A stretch of DNA of 38,747 bases from positions 1-38,747 of the forward strand of contig JACPSE010000144.1 of assembly GCA_016193465.1 (NCBI GenBank), read 5' to 3'. Positions 19,574 to 27,875 of this stretch are shown here, piece after piece. Each line of letters starts with the position of its first letter. The stretch's first letter is position 1. This DNA comes from Deltaproteobacteria bacterium (lineage in GTDB: Bacteria; Desulfobacterota; Binatia; UBA9968). Position numbers and translations under genes: made by a program. The notes beneath the pieces were generated by a model that ran no database searches, was not told where the DNA came from, and saw only the letters and a list, made by a program, of their open reading frames with translations.

Positions 19574-21016
19574 CTATGTCATACGAAACGCCGGGGGCAT
19601 CACTTCGTCCACGCCCTTTCCTGTCCAGTGCCATTTCGGGAGGCTCGCCCAGACCTCTTCACCTTTAGCCTGAACCTTCTCCAGAAGCTCTTGTTCGTCA
19701 AGACGAAGATATTTGCCGTTGTCAACCAAGACTTCTCCGTCTACGATCACCGTCCGCACGTCGCGGCTCGTGCCGGTTTCGACCAACGCCTTGATCGGGT
19801 CACGCACCGCGCCGAAGGCGATATCCTTGAGATTGACGATGGTGATGTCTGCCTTCGCTCCCTTTTGGAGTTTTCCTAAGTCCTCTCTCCCCATCATCTT
19901 CGCCCCGCCGAGAGTAGCCGCGGTGAAAACATCTCTAGGATGGCCGGCGATGAAGCTCTTCTCAGCTACACGGGAGCATAATGCTGCGTAGCGCATCTCA
20001 GAGATAATATCTTTCGGAAAGGTATCTGTTCCTATTCCCACATTGATGCCTGCCTTGAGATAGCGATCAAAGGATCCCATGGTGACGCCGAGCTTTAGGT
20101 ATTTGAGCGGGCTATGGGCGACCGAGGCCCCGGAATCGGCGACGATCTTGAGATCGTCTCCGTAGGGATAGGCGAGCCAGCTATGGCCGCTGATGAATAT
20201 GCAGTGCGAGAGGGAGACCTCCGGATCGAGGAAGCCGATCCTATGGAGCAGCTCGACCGGCGTGCAGCGATAGCGCTGCATCACCGCGTGAAACTCGATC
20301 AGGTTGATCGCGGTGTGAATCTGCACGCGAACTCCGAGCTCTTTGGCGGCCTTGCGGGTTTCTTTAAGAAGCTCCGGTGTGCAGGTGTCCACATGGCCGG
20401 GGAAGAGCATGGTGCCGATGCGGCCGTTGCAGGCGCCGTTGAACTTTTTTGCGAAGGCGATCGCTTTTTTTAGTCCCTCACTCCCTCTCTCGTCGTCCCA
20501 ATCGTATTCGAGCCTTCCTTCGCGGTCGTGAAAAAAATTGACGTTTTTGTAGCTCGGTCCCGTGTAGCAACGAATCCCTACTTCGTCGACCATCTCGACG
20601 TAAGGTTCAGGGCTGGCTCCGGGCCCCCCGATCTCCAGAATCGTGGTGACGCCGCTCTTCAAGATATGGATCAGCGAGAAGCGCTGCCCCACATCGACGT
20701 CTTTTAGGTGCGCTTGCTTGGCCCCCTCTCTGGTGGGGGCGCCGTGCGCTAAATAGTTGGAGGCAAAGAAGTCAGGTTTGTCGGGCTCGTTCAGAAGATA
20801 GTCGCTCGCATTGCTGCCGGAATGAAAATGGGTGTCGACGAAGCCGGGGGAGACGAGACAGCCCTTCGCCTCTATCTTCTTATCTACCGGTTGAGCGTAC
20901 TGCTTGCCGACAAAAAGAACTCGATCCTGTTCGAAGGCCACCACGCCATCCCGAATGACCTCGTGCCCCTTGCCGTTAAAACCAACTACATATCCGCCTT
21001 GGATGAGGGTTTTCAT
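19574..21016 (-). CDS. Amidohydrolase, ATZ/TRZ-chlorohydrolase type
   Basis: Metal-dependent hydrolase of the amidohydrolase superfamily, 480 residues. Metal ligands: DTHFHSG (HxH, about 62-66), VQIHTA, a later His in SHCIFISGH, and Asp in GIGTDTFP. The small N- and C-terminal beta-sandwich pieces are present (MKTLIQGGYVVGFNGKG; ADITIVNLKDIAFGAV). Relatives include atrazine chlorohydrolase, guanine and cytosine deaminases and hydantoinase-like enzymes, so a cyclic or N-containing small molecule is the likely substrate; which one cannot be read from sequence. An agaaaggg Shine-Dalgarno precedes the ATG. It follows the epimerase gene by 15 bp and is probably co-transcribed. Confidence 0.9.
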   Translation of the reverse strand: MKTLIQGGYVVGFNGKGHEVIRDGVVAFEQDRVLFVGKQYAQPVDKKIEAKGCLVSPGFVDTHFHSGSNASDYLLNEPDKPDFFASNYLAHGAPTREGAKQAHLKDVDVGQRFSLIHILKSGVTTILEIGGPGASPEPYVEMVDEVGIRCYTGPSYKNVNFFHDREGRLEYDWDDERGSEGLKKAIAFAKKFNGACNGRIGTMLFPGHVDTCTPELLKETRKAAKELGVRVQIHTAINLIEFHAVMQRYRCTPVELLHRIGFLDPEVSLSHCIFISGHSWLAYPYGDDLKIVADSGASVAHSPLKYLKLGVTMGSFDRYLKAGINVGIGTDTFPKDIISEMRYAALCSRVAEKSFIAGHPRDVFTAATLGGAKMMGREDLGKLQKGAKADITIVNLKDIAFGAVRDPIKALVETGTSRDVRTVIVDGEVLVDNGKYLRLDEQELLEKVQAKGEEVWASLPKWHWTGKGVDEVMPPAFRMT

Positions 21017-21031
21017 CGCTTTGCCCTTTCT

Positions 21032-21991
21032 CTACTTGTAAGTTCCATGTCGTGCCCAGAATAGATAGTGTTCCACCCCGTGGTAAGGATCGAATTCCGG
21101 CGTAAACCCCGTCTCTTCACGAATCCTGGATATATCCACGCAGGTATTGATGTCCATCGGAGTCTTCGTTGAGACCACTGGGCCTGGCCCGTCTCCCAAG
21201 TGGATTTCAGCTTCGGGCAGCAGTCTTTTGATAGCGTCGGCGAACTCCCCAACGCTCGTGAGCCTGCCAAAGCCGAGGTTGTAGATTCGATGCCTCAGTG
21301 TTGGGGCCTCTAGCAGCAGGACAAGCGCCCGAGCTGCATCCTTGATGTAGATGAAGTCGTGCGCCTCCGCCGGATCATAGTTGCCAAGGGCAATAGGCTT
21401 TCCTTTGGCCGCGCTCTCAACCATGAGCCCCGCAAGATTGCGGATTCCCCGGTAGAGCGGGCCATAGACCCGGGTGAGCCTAATGGAAACGGCTTCCATG
21501 CCGTATTCTTTGCAGTACATGAGGCAGAGGATCTCGCCCGCCTTCTTCGTCCCCGGGATAAAGCGGTCCGAAGTGATAGTGAGTCTTTCCTCTTCCCTAA
21601 AGGGAGTGGTATCCGCCATGCCCTGGTAGACCGCCTCGGAGCTGATGAAGAGAACTCTCTTGATTTTCGCCCTGTGGGCGGCCTCGAGCACATTGATGGT
21701 CCCGGTGACATTCACGTGCATCGCCTGATAGAGCGGGGTATCGCCCTTTTCTGAGCGGATGGCGGCGTGGACGATGCTTTTTACCCCAAGTTGCTGAATG
21801 GCCTGTGAGACGTTCTCCAGAGAAGTTATGTCCAAGGGAATAATTTTAAGAATTTTGTCCACATAGGGGGCAAGGAGGGAGGGAACCTCTACGTTGCGGT
21901 TGCTGGTCAGAACAACTTGCTCGCCGGCATCGCACAGGAGTCTGGCCAAGTTACATCCTAGAAATCCGAGTCCGCCGGTAATGAGAATCAT
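21032..21991 (-). CDS. NAD-dependent epimerase/dehydratase-like protein lacking the usual catalytic Tyr
   Basis: Extended SDR of 319 residues: Rossmann motif GGLGFLG (about 6-12), catalytic-type Ser in LFISSEAVYQGM, and C-terminal substrate domain (LPEAEIHLGDG). The family normally has YxxxK at the active site. Here the segment reads FIPGTKKAGE, so the residue four before the Lys is Ile. I checked this on the nucleotides (codon atc on the minus strand). The reading frame is intact, so this is not simple decay. A sugar-nucleotide epimerase or related role is the default, but the loss suggests a binding or altered function. It sits in a minus-strand run upstream of the amidohydrolase. Confidence 0.85.
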   Translation of the reverse strand: MILITGGLGFLGCNLARLLCDAGEQVVLTSNRNVEVPSLLAPYVDKILKIIPLDITSLENVSQAIQQLGVKSIVHAAIRSEKGDTPLYQAMHVNVTGTINVLEAAHRAKIKRVLFISSEAVYQGMADTTPFREEERLTITSDRFIPGTKKAGEILCLMYCKEYGMEAVSIRLTRVYGPLYRGIRNLAGLMVESAAKGKPIALGNYDPAEAHDFIYIKDAARALVLLLEAPTLRHRIYNLGFGRLTSVGEFADAIKRLLPEAEIHLGDGPGPVVSTKTPMDINTCVDISRIREETGFTPEFDPYHGVEHYLFWARHGTYK

Positions 21992-22020
21992 TTTTGGCTC
22001 CGGAGGAAAAGCTTTTAGCG

Positions 22021-22082
22021 GTCAGCCATCAGCAGTCAGCAAGAGAATTTCGCTGAAAGCTGATAGCTGAAGGCTGATGGCC
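22021..22082. repeat. Inverted low-complexity repeat in spacer
   Basis: gtcagccatcagcagtcagc at 22021-22040 faces gctgatagctgaaggctgat and ggcc ending at 22082; the two arms are largely complementary. I recall such gctgatagctga-type repeats from many environmental genomes. It fills most of the 149-bp spacer between the M24 and epimerase genes. Confidence 0.6.
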
Positions 22083-22140
22083 ATTTAACGCTCGGCCATA
22101 GGAAACGACAGCAAGACCCGCTTCCCAAGACACGCCTTAG

Positions 22141-23250
22141 TCACAAGACGATTAGCTCATCCCCGACTTTATTAAGCCTCTGATTTCCCTTTTCTGTAAT
22201 GAGATAGGTCTCTCCCCACAGGAGCGAGCTTTTTCCCAAAACAGGCCAGGGATGAACGATAAAGACCATACCTGGAGTAATATCGGTTTCGTTCCTTGGC
22301 GTGGGCCGATCCTCGACCATGTCGATGCCGACGATATGGCCATACACCGGTGTAACATCGAGCCCCATGCTTTTGACATGCTCTTCCATTACGGTCATGG
22401 GCTTGGAGACCCTAAATCCGGGCTTCAAGTAGGGCAGCGCCTTCTTAATCGATTGCACCGATACTTGATGCAGTCTCACCAGATCCTCAGAGGGTTTCCC
22501 TAAGGAGACAGCCCGGGCTAGTTGAGTCCAATAGCCGCCGTAGCAAGCGGTGATCTCAACGAAGACCATTCCCTTTTTTGCGATCCTCCTTCCCGAAGGG
22601 GCATAACCGTTGGTCTTGGGTCCTTGAGAGATGATATTGAAACTTTTCTCCACGCCGTGGCTCTTGAGCACGCAATCTATCCCGGCAATCACTTCCCACT
22701 CCGTTTTTCCCGGCTTGATGTATTTGAGCCCTTTCTTGAAGGCCAGATCGACCAGCGCGGCTGACCTCTTGACCAGGCGGATCGCTTCGCGACTTTTGTG
22801 CTGGCGTAGACTCTTTAGCGCGGGGCCGAAATCGGCAAGGGTGAACTCCGGGAAAGCGTCCTTGATCTGTTGGTGCCACAGAAGCGGGAACCTATCCAAG
22901 CCATCGGCCCCGACCCTAGCCTGAGCCGAATCTTTTTCTCTAATAATCTCCAAAAGACTCTGAAGAAAATTGGTGCTCAATCTCACGTCCTTGATCCAGG
23001 AATACTTTCTTGCCCGGTCGGCCTGAAACCTGGACTCTACGAGCAAGATGGGCTTTTGCTCTTCGTCTTTAAAGAAAATGAGAACCAGAGGGATGTTGAT
23101 GTTGGAAAAATCAGTGAGGAAGCGAAAACTCGCCCCGTCTCCACGGATGGCGCTGGAGCCCCTCATTATTATGGCATCGAGGCCGTGCCGCGCCATCTCT
23201 TGCCGCACCGCTTGATACCGCGTCCCTTTTTCTTTTTGTGAAAGAAACAC
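22141..23250 (-). CDS. M24 (creatinase/Xaa-Pro peptidase-like) protein with degenerate metal site
   Basis: Pita-bread fold protein of 369 residues starting at GTG 23250. That start is supported by a ggggagga Shine-Dalgarno 7 nt upstream; the longer frame to 23499 overlaps the GTPase gene and is Arg/Ser-rich noise. The N-terminal domain carries MARHGLDAIIMRG. M24 enzymes bind two metals through Asp, Asp, His, Glu, Glu. Here the first motif reads VFVEITACYGGYWTQLAR (Asp to Glu, Asp to Gln), the His is kept in YGHIVGID, the next Glu becomes His in VFIVHPW, and the last Glu may be kept in WGETYLIT. It is thus probably not a normal metallopeptidase. Its neighbours are a YchF-like GTPase 28 bp upstream and an epimerase. 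Confidence 0.85.
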   Translation of the reverse strand: MFLSQKEKGTRYQAVRQEMARHGLDAIIMRGSSAIRGDGASFRFLTDFSNINIPLVLIFFKDEEQKPILLVESRFQADRARKYSWIKDVRLSTNFLQSLLEIIREKDSAQARVGADGLDRFPLLWHQQIKDAFPEFTLADFGPALKSLRQHKSREAIRLVKRSAALVDLAFKKGLKYIKPGKTEWEVIAGIDCVLKSHGVEKSFNIISQGPKTNGYAPSGRRIAKKGMVFVEITACYGGYWTQLARAVSLGKPSEDLVRLHQVSVQSIKKALPYLKPGFRVSKPMTVMEEHVKSMGLDVTPVYGHIVGIDMVEDRPTPRNETDITPGMVFIVHPWPVLGKSSLLWGETYLITEKGNQRLNKVGDELIVL

Positions 23251-23278
23251 CGTGCCGTTCCTCCCCAGTCCACGGCTT

Positions 23279-24319
23279 CTACACGTTGAAGCGGAAGTGG
23301 ATGATATCTCCGTCCTGGACCGAGTAGTCCTTGCCCTCGAGGCGTAGCTTGCCCGCTTCTCGGCACTTCGCCTCGCTACCCAGCACGATGAAGTCCTCGT
23401 AGGGGACCACCTCGGCACGGATGAAGCCGCGCTCGATATCGCTGTGGATCTTTCCAGCAGCCTTCTTTGCCGTGGTTCCCCTTTTGATGGTCCAGGCACG
23501 AACTTCGTCTTTTCCGGTGGTCAAAAAACTGATCAGATCAAGGAGTCGGTAAGAGGCACGAATGAACCGGGCGCGCGCCGGCTCTTCGATGCCGATCTCT
23601 TTTAAGAAGACCTCACGGTCTGCTTCGTTTAATTGGGCGATCTCCATCTCTACCTTCCCGGCCAGGGCCAGGCCCTGGATTGCCCGCCGTCGAAGTTCCT
23701 CCTCGTAGGCGCGCAGCAGCGGTTGCCCGGCCCGCTCGTCAGAGGTGTTAAAAAGCGCCAGCAGCGGCTTGCGGCTGAGAAAACCGAAGCCCGAGAGGAG
23801 AGCTTCTTCATCAGGAGTAAGAGAGAGACTTCTCAGACTCTCCTCGTTTTCTAAGGCTTTGCGGCAACGCTCCAGGAGCAGCGATTCCTGTTCCTTTCCC
23901 TTCTCCTTTTTCAATCTGGCAAGACGGTTTTCCACCACCACGAGATCGGCGAGAATCATCTCGGCCAAAAGATTATCGAGCTCTTTGAGAGGCTCTGCCT
24001 GAACATCGAAATCGCGGAGCACGAGGGCCATGGCCTCGACCTCGCGCATCTGGCTGAGGAGGTCGCTGCCGGCTTTGAGATCGTCTTTTCCTTGACTTGC
24101 CGGGAAGTCGGTGAAGCGGATCTCGGCGTAGGTGGTCTTCTTAGGTTGGTAAATCTCCGCCAGCCGATCAATCCGTTGATCCGGGACTTTGATGACTCCC
24201 AAATGGATTTCGCCTTTGTCGCTGCCGGCGTATCCGCCTACCTGGGCGTCCAGGCCGGTGAGCATATTAAAGATCGTTGTTTTCCCGGAGCCACGCCGGC
24301 CAATCAATCCTACTTTCAT
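23279..24319 (-). CDS. YchF/Obg-like GTPase, divergent
   Basis: P-loop NTPase related to YchF/OLA1, which bind ATP/GTP and associate with ribosomes. It has 346 residues from the ATG at 24319 (aggggtg upstream; an in-frame GTG at 24328 would add three residues). Seen: P-loop GRRGSGKTT (about 7-15) instead of the usual GLPNVGKST, a G3-like TDFPAS instead of DxAG, and a central helical arm (ENRLARLKKEKGKEQES). The C-terminal TGS-like domain reads AAGKIHSDIERGFIRAEVVPYEDFI, near-canonical for YchF. The altered P-loop and G3 suggest a paralogue with a special role rather than the housekeeping YchF. It is in a run with tenA upstream and the M24 gene downstream. Confidence 0.85.
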   Translation of the reverse strand: MKVGLIGRRGSGKTTIFNMLTGLDAQVGGYAGSDKGEIHLGVIKVPDQRIDRLAEIYQPKKTTYAEIRFTDFPASQGKDDLKAGSDLLSQMREVEAMALVLRDFDVQAEPLKELDNLLAEMILADLVVVENRLARLKKEKGKEQESLLLERCRKALENEESLRSLSLTPDEEALLSGFGFLSRKPLLALFNTSDERAGQPLLRAYEEELRRRAIQGLALAGKVEMEIAQLNEADREVFLKEIGIEEPARARFIRASYRLLDLISFLTTGKDEVRAWTIKRGTTAKKAAGKIHSDIERGFIRAEVVPYEDFIVLGSEAKCREAGKLRLEGKDYSVQDGDIIHFRFNV

Positions 24320-24389
24320 CGCTCGCACCCCTGAGACGTGGAAACTTCAGAACTCTAGCAAGAATTTAGCAGGGAGGAAACAGCGGTAT

Positions 24390-25061
24390 TTACACCGGCC
24401 ATTGTTCCAAACGGTAGGCCTGATCCCAAAAGAGAAACTCATAGCGGCTGCTGAGGAGAAAGTGGGAGAGCATGAGCTTTTTTTCCTCGGCTCTGGCGCT
24501 CGTTCCTAAGTGGTTCATCAGACGGATCTGCTCCCGCACAGGTTTCCAATACTCTTCCGAGGCATAGGTCTCGATCCATTCGCGGTAAATCTTCGGTCCC
24601 TTATAGCGCTTCTTATGGAGTCTCTTTCCTACCTCTCCGTAGATCCAGTAGCAGGGAAGCACCGCGGCGACGATCTCGCCCAGGCTCCCGCCACGTGCTA
24701 CCGCCTGCAGGTGGCGCGTGTAGGCTTCGGTAATCGGCGCCTTAGGGGCCGTGTCGAGCTGTTTCCGGGAAAAACCCAGCCACTTGCCAAAGGCGGCGTG
24801 GAAGCTCCTTTCCACCTCGACGGCGATAAGCGCGTGGCGGGTAAAAATTTCCAGGGTCTTGAGATCTGGAGACCTGGCCCCGCCCAGGCAAAGGACCTGG
24901 GCGAAGTCGAGGAGATAGAGGTAGTCCTGGAGAATGAAGTAGGCAAAACGGTCCATCGGTAGAGTGCCGGCATGGAGCTCGGTCAGAAAAGGATGGGCGT
25001 AAATCGAACGCCAGATAGGGTCCGCCTGACGTCTTAGCTGTTCGCTGAACGGTCTCGCCAC
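24390..25061 (-). CDS. tenA: TenA family thiaminase II / aminopyrimidine aminohydrolase
   Basis: Salvages thiamin breakdown products by hydrolysing aminopyrimidines to HMP. It has 223 residues of all-helical fold. The active-site pattern is intact: Asp and Tyr in ILQDYLYL, catalytic Cys in AVLPCYWIYGEVG, and Glu near the C-terminus in YEFLFWDQAY. This is the Cys-bearing TenA_C type. The predicted start is GTG at 25061. A five-codon ATG-AAA-CCG-GCA-ACG-TAA frame lies just upstream after ggaaagg, possibly fortuitous. No thi biosynthesis genes or TPP riboswitch are nearby; it heads the GTPase-M24 run. Confidence 0.93.
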   Translation of the reverse strand: MARPFSEQLRRQADPIWRSIYAHPFLTELHAGTLPMDRFAYFILQDYLYLLDFAQVLCLGGARSPDLKTLEIFTRHALIAVEVERSFHAAFGKWLGFSRKQLDTAPKAPITEAYTRHLQAVARGGSLGEIVAAVLPCYWIYGEVGKRLHKKRYKGPKIYREWIETYASEEYWKPVREQIRLMNHLGTSARAEEKKLMLSHFLLSSRYEFLFWDQAYRLEQWPV

Positions 25062-25224
25062 TTTACGTTGCCGGTTTCATCCTTTCCGCTTGCGGACGAA
25101 ATGGGCTCTAGCCTCAGGCCCTTCTTGCAGTTTGTTCAAATTCTTTCTATAACATAGCCTCAATGGGTTGTCACCCGGACGGCGGCATAGAAGGCACTGC
25201 CACGCCGAAGAGAAAGGAACAGCG

Positions 25225-25692
25225 ATGAAAAAGAATATCCGCATGCGCGTCAACGGGAAGAAGGTGGAGGTGGAAGTCCCCACCAACCGTCTTTTGATAG
25301 ATTGTTTGCGTTACGATCTAGGGCTGACCGGCACCAAAGAGGGTTGCAGCGTTGGCGTTTGCGGCGCCTGCACTGTGTTAATGGACGGGGAGATGATTAG
25401 TTCGTGTCTTGCGTTGGCGGTCTTTGCCGACGGCCGCCAGATCACGACCGTCGAGGGGTTGGCCAAAAATGGAGAGCTCCATCCGGTGCAAAAGAGCTTC
25501 ATTAAATACGGCGGCTTCCAATGCGGCATTTGCACCCCGGGTCAGGTGGTAGCGGCCAAGGCCCTGCTGGACGAGATTCCCAAGCCTAGCGAGGAGCAGG
25601 TCAAGGAGTGGATGATGGGCAACCTCTGTCGCTGCACGGGTTACTACAAGATTATCGAGTCGATCCAGAAAGCGCACCAATTCGCTAGATAA
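25225..25692 (+). CDS. coxS: [2Fe-2S] subunit of a xanthine-oxidase/CO-dehydrogenase family enzyme
   Basis: Small iron-sulfur subunit that passes electrons between the Mo centre and FAD in molybdenum hydroxylases. It has 155 residues from the ATG at 25225 (agaaagga upstream; an earlier ATG at 25168 is discounted). The N-terminal plant-type ferredoxin domain has GCSVGVCGACTVLMDG, and the second cluster domain has QCGICTPGQVV and GNLCRCTGYYKI. Length and cysteines are normal. It is followed by the FAD subunit after 10 bp and a CoxG protein; no Mo-binding large subunit is in the window. Confidence 0.94.
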   Translation: MKKNIRMRVNGKKVEVEVPTNRLLIDCLRYDLGLTGTKEGCSVGVCGACTVLMDGEMISSCLALAVFADGRQITTVEGLAKNGELHPVQKSFIKYGGFQCGICTPGQVVAAKALLDEIPKPSEEQVKEWMMGNLCRCTGYYKIIESIQKAHQFAR

Positions 25693-25702
25693 GGAATGGG
25701 CC

Positions 25703-26620
25703 ATGATACCCTTCGAATACCGTACCCCTAAGACCCTGAGAGAAGTGCACCACGAGCTAAAGGAATTCGGCGCCGACGCCAAGCTGATCGCCGGCGGCAC
25801 CGCTCTCGTTATCCTGATGAAGCAGCGCCTTGTTCGGCCATCTTGCCTGATTAGTTTGCGTTCGGTGCGCGGATTAAGCGGCATAGCCCAGAGAGACGGC
25901 GGGCTGCGAATCGGCGGGCTGACTACTCACCGCGAAGTTGAGACCTCTTCCGTGGTGCGCCGACAGATACCGCTCCTGGCCGAGACCTACCGGCGCGTCG
26001 CCACCATCCGGGTGCGCAATGTGGCGACAGTTGGCGGCGGACTGGCGCATGCCGATCCCAACCAAGACCCCCCGCCTACCTTGATTGCCTTGGGGGCGAC
26101 AGTGAAGGCAAGCTCGGCCAATGGCAGCAGGCTCATCCCGTTGGACGGATTTTTTACCGATTACTATGAGACTGTGCTCAATCCGGACGAGATTATTACT
26201 GAGGTCTTTGTTCCTCGATTACCGCCGAATAGCGCTGGCGCTTTTCTCAAGTTCCTGCCCCGCACCGCTGATGATTATGCCACGGTTTCCGCCGCAGCCG
26301 TGGTCACCCTGGACCGGGCCAGGAAAATCTTCGCCGATGTGCGGATTGTCCTGGGGAGCGTAGGAACTACAACGATCCGAGCGCGGGAGGCAGAAGCCGT
26401 GTTGCGTGGACAGCCGGTCAAGGCTGAGGCTCTGCGCGAGGCCGGGGAAAAGGCAAAGCAGGTCGTTGATCCGGTGAGCGACTTCCGTGGCTCCGCGGCC
26501 TACAAGAGGGAGATGGCGGGAGTTTTTACGCGCCGCGCCCTGGAAGCTGCCCTGGACAGTTTAGCCAAAAAAAGCAAAAGCAGCCGGACTCGCAAGGGGC
26601 CAAGGAGGAGGAAAAAATGA
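25703..26620 (+). CDS. coxM: FAD-binding medium subunit of a CO-dehydrogenase/xanthine-dehydrogenase family enzyme
   Basis: FAD subunit of a molybdenum hydroxylase, 305 residues. FAD-binding motifs are visible: LIAGGTALVILMKQ (about 32-45) and ATVGGGLAHADPNQDPPPTL (about 110-129). The FAD_binding_5 and CO_deh_flav_C domains are in order, and the C-terminus is a Lys/Arg-rich tail. The start has aagga 8 nt upstream, close behind coxS. Its TGA overlaps the ATG of the CoxG gene (ATGA), indicating coupled translation. Substrate specificity would be set by the missing large subunit, so CO, an aldehyde, nicotinate or other N-heterocycles are all possible. Confidence 0.93.
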   Translation: MIPFEYRTPKTLREVHHELKEFGADAKLIAGGTALVILMKQRLVRPSCLISLRSVRGLSGIAQRDGGLRIGGLTTHREVETSSVVRRQIPLLAETYRRVATIRVRNVATVGGGLAHADPNQDPPPTLIALGATVKASSANGSRLIPLDGFFTDYYETVLNPDEIITEVFVPRLPPNSAGAFLKFLPRTADDYATVSAAAVVTLDRARKIFADVRIVLGSVGTTTIRAREAEAVLRGQPVKAEALREAGEKAKQVVDPVSDFRGSAAYKREMAGVFTRRALEAALDSLAKKSKSSRTRKGPRRRKK

Positions 26621-27069
26621 AGTTTAACCAGCGTGCAGTGATCTCCGTGGCTCGCGAGCCTCTTTGGGACTTTCTCATGGACGTGCCTAAAGTGGCGCGC
26701 TCGCTTCCCGGAGTGGAGACAGTCACTCAGATCGATGACATCACTTACCAGGGCGTTCTCAAAGTGCGCGTGGGTCCGATCTCTCTGAACCTGCAAGGGA
26801 AGATTATTTTGGAGCAGTGCGACCGCGGGAGTTGGCGGGCTGCGCTGAGGGCGGAAGCGAGCGACCGGATGGCCGCCGGGGCGGTCAAGGGTCAAACCAG
26901 CATGGAGCTAAAAGAGATTGGCCCTAAAGAAACCGAACTCGTGGTCGAGACCGATGTCAACATCCTGGGCAAAATCGGCGAGTTCGGTCAACCGATTATT
27001 CGTAAAAAGGCCGATCAGATGCTGCAAGAATTTGTCGAAAACATCAGGAAGCAGCTAGCCGGAACTTAA
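26617..27069 (+). CDS. coxG: CoxG-like SRPBCC protein
   Basis: CoxG proteins have a START/Bet v1-like fold and help maturation or membrane attachment of CO-dehydrogenase-type enzymes. It has 150 residues: VISVAREPLWDFLMDVPKVARSLPGVETV at the N-terminus, then GVLKVRVGPISLNLQGKI and the C-terminal helix ADQMLQEFVENIRKQL. No membrane-anchor tail is visible, unlike Oligotropha CoxG, whose C-terminus is extended. It overlaps coxM by 4 nt. Its TAA overlaps the stop of the convergent olsA-like gene by 2 nt. Confidence 0.88.
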   Translation: MKFNQRAVISVAREPLWDFLMDVPKVARSLPGVETVTQIDDITYQGVLKVRVGPISLNLQGKIILEQCDRGSWRAALRAEASDRMAAGAVKGQTSMELKEIGPKETELVVETDVNILGKIGEFGQPIIRKKADQMLQEFVENIRKQLAGT

Positions 27070-27875
27070 TAAAAAGACGCCTGCCGTTCTTGCGCCGTTT
27101 TCCCTTTGCCCGCAATGCTGTCGTAGCTCGCTTGGCTGAGCGCTTTTCGACCCGACGAATCGTTCCTATAACGGGAGGTCTCTATCGTAGGGTGGATCTG
27201 AACGGTAACCTCGATGCGCCGCACCGCTAGGAGCTCCCAGAAATGGCCTAAAAACTCCATGTCGCCATACCAGTAAACTCGGTCCCGGTTGGCGGTGGTC
27301 AATGGCTGGTGGTCGACGTTGCGGTAGGAGAGGGTCACCGGCAGTATGGGGGCCCGAGCGCGTAGCGGCGCCGCAAATAGGGCGGATTGAAAAGGCAGCA
27401 AGCGATCCCCGTTGGTTGAAGTACCTTCAGGAAAGAGAAGAACGTTCGCTTTCTGGTCTAACTTCTCCGCCATCTCTGCTACCAGCAGCGGAATCTTCTC
27501 TTTCCTCTGGCGGTCGATGAAGATGGTTCCGCACAGTGCGGTCCACTGGCCGATCCAAGGCCATCCTCGAACCTCCTTTTTGGAGACGTAGATGATGGGG
27601 AAGAGACTGCCTAGAACAATGCCATCGATGTAACCCATGTGGTTAGTGACAATACAATGACCGCCGCTCTCTGCGCCTTTCGCTTCTCCTTCTACTCGGA
27701 CCTTTATGTTGAGAAGGGTGCGCACAAAGGCGGCGAAGTTTCGGTTGATCACTCGGCTCATCGATCTCCAGCGTCTGCGGGATCCAGAGACAAAAAGTAG
27801 CGAATGCAGCAGGAGCGCTGCGGCGAAAAAGAGGGGCCAGAAGATCAGGAGGACAGCTAGCCTAACCAGCCGCAT
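27066..27875 (-). CDS. 1-acyl-glycerol-3-phosphate acyltransferase family, OlsA-like
   Basis: PlsC-family membrane acyltransferase, 269 residues. An N-terminal hydrophobic helix (LAVLLIFWPLFFAAALLLHS) is followed by the HX4D motif NHMGYIDG and the FPEGTSTNGDRLLPFQSALF block. In ornithine-lipid synthesis OlsA adds the second acyl chain to lyso-ornithine lipid made by OlsB. The start overlaps the 3' end of the OlsB-like gene by 14 nt, so the pair is translationally linked. A general lysophosphatidic acid acyltransferase role is the alternative, but the overlap with an OlsB-like gene favours OlsA. Confidence 0.85.
   Translation of the reverse strand: MRLVRLAVLLIFWPLFFAAALLLHSLLFVSGSRRRWRSMSRVINRNFAAFVRTLLNIKVRVEGEAKGAESGGHCIVTNHMGYIDGIVLGSLFPIIYVSKKEVRGWPWIGQWTALCGTIFIDRQRKEKIPLLVAEMAEKLDQKANVLLFPEGTSTNGDRLLPFQSALFAAPLRARAPILPVTLSYRNVDHQPLTTANRDRVYWYGDMEFLGHFWELLAVRRIEVTVQIHPTIETSRYRNDSSGRKALSQASYDSIAGKGKTAQERQASFY

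Noticed and set aside
23251-23499. N-terminal 83-residue extension of the M24 protein
   Set aside because: It overlaps the YchF-like gene, is Ser/Arg-rich out-of-frame noise, and a good Shine-Dalgarno precedes the GTG at 23250.
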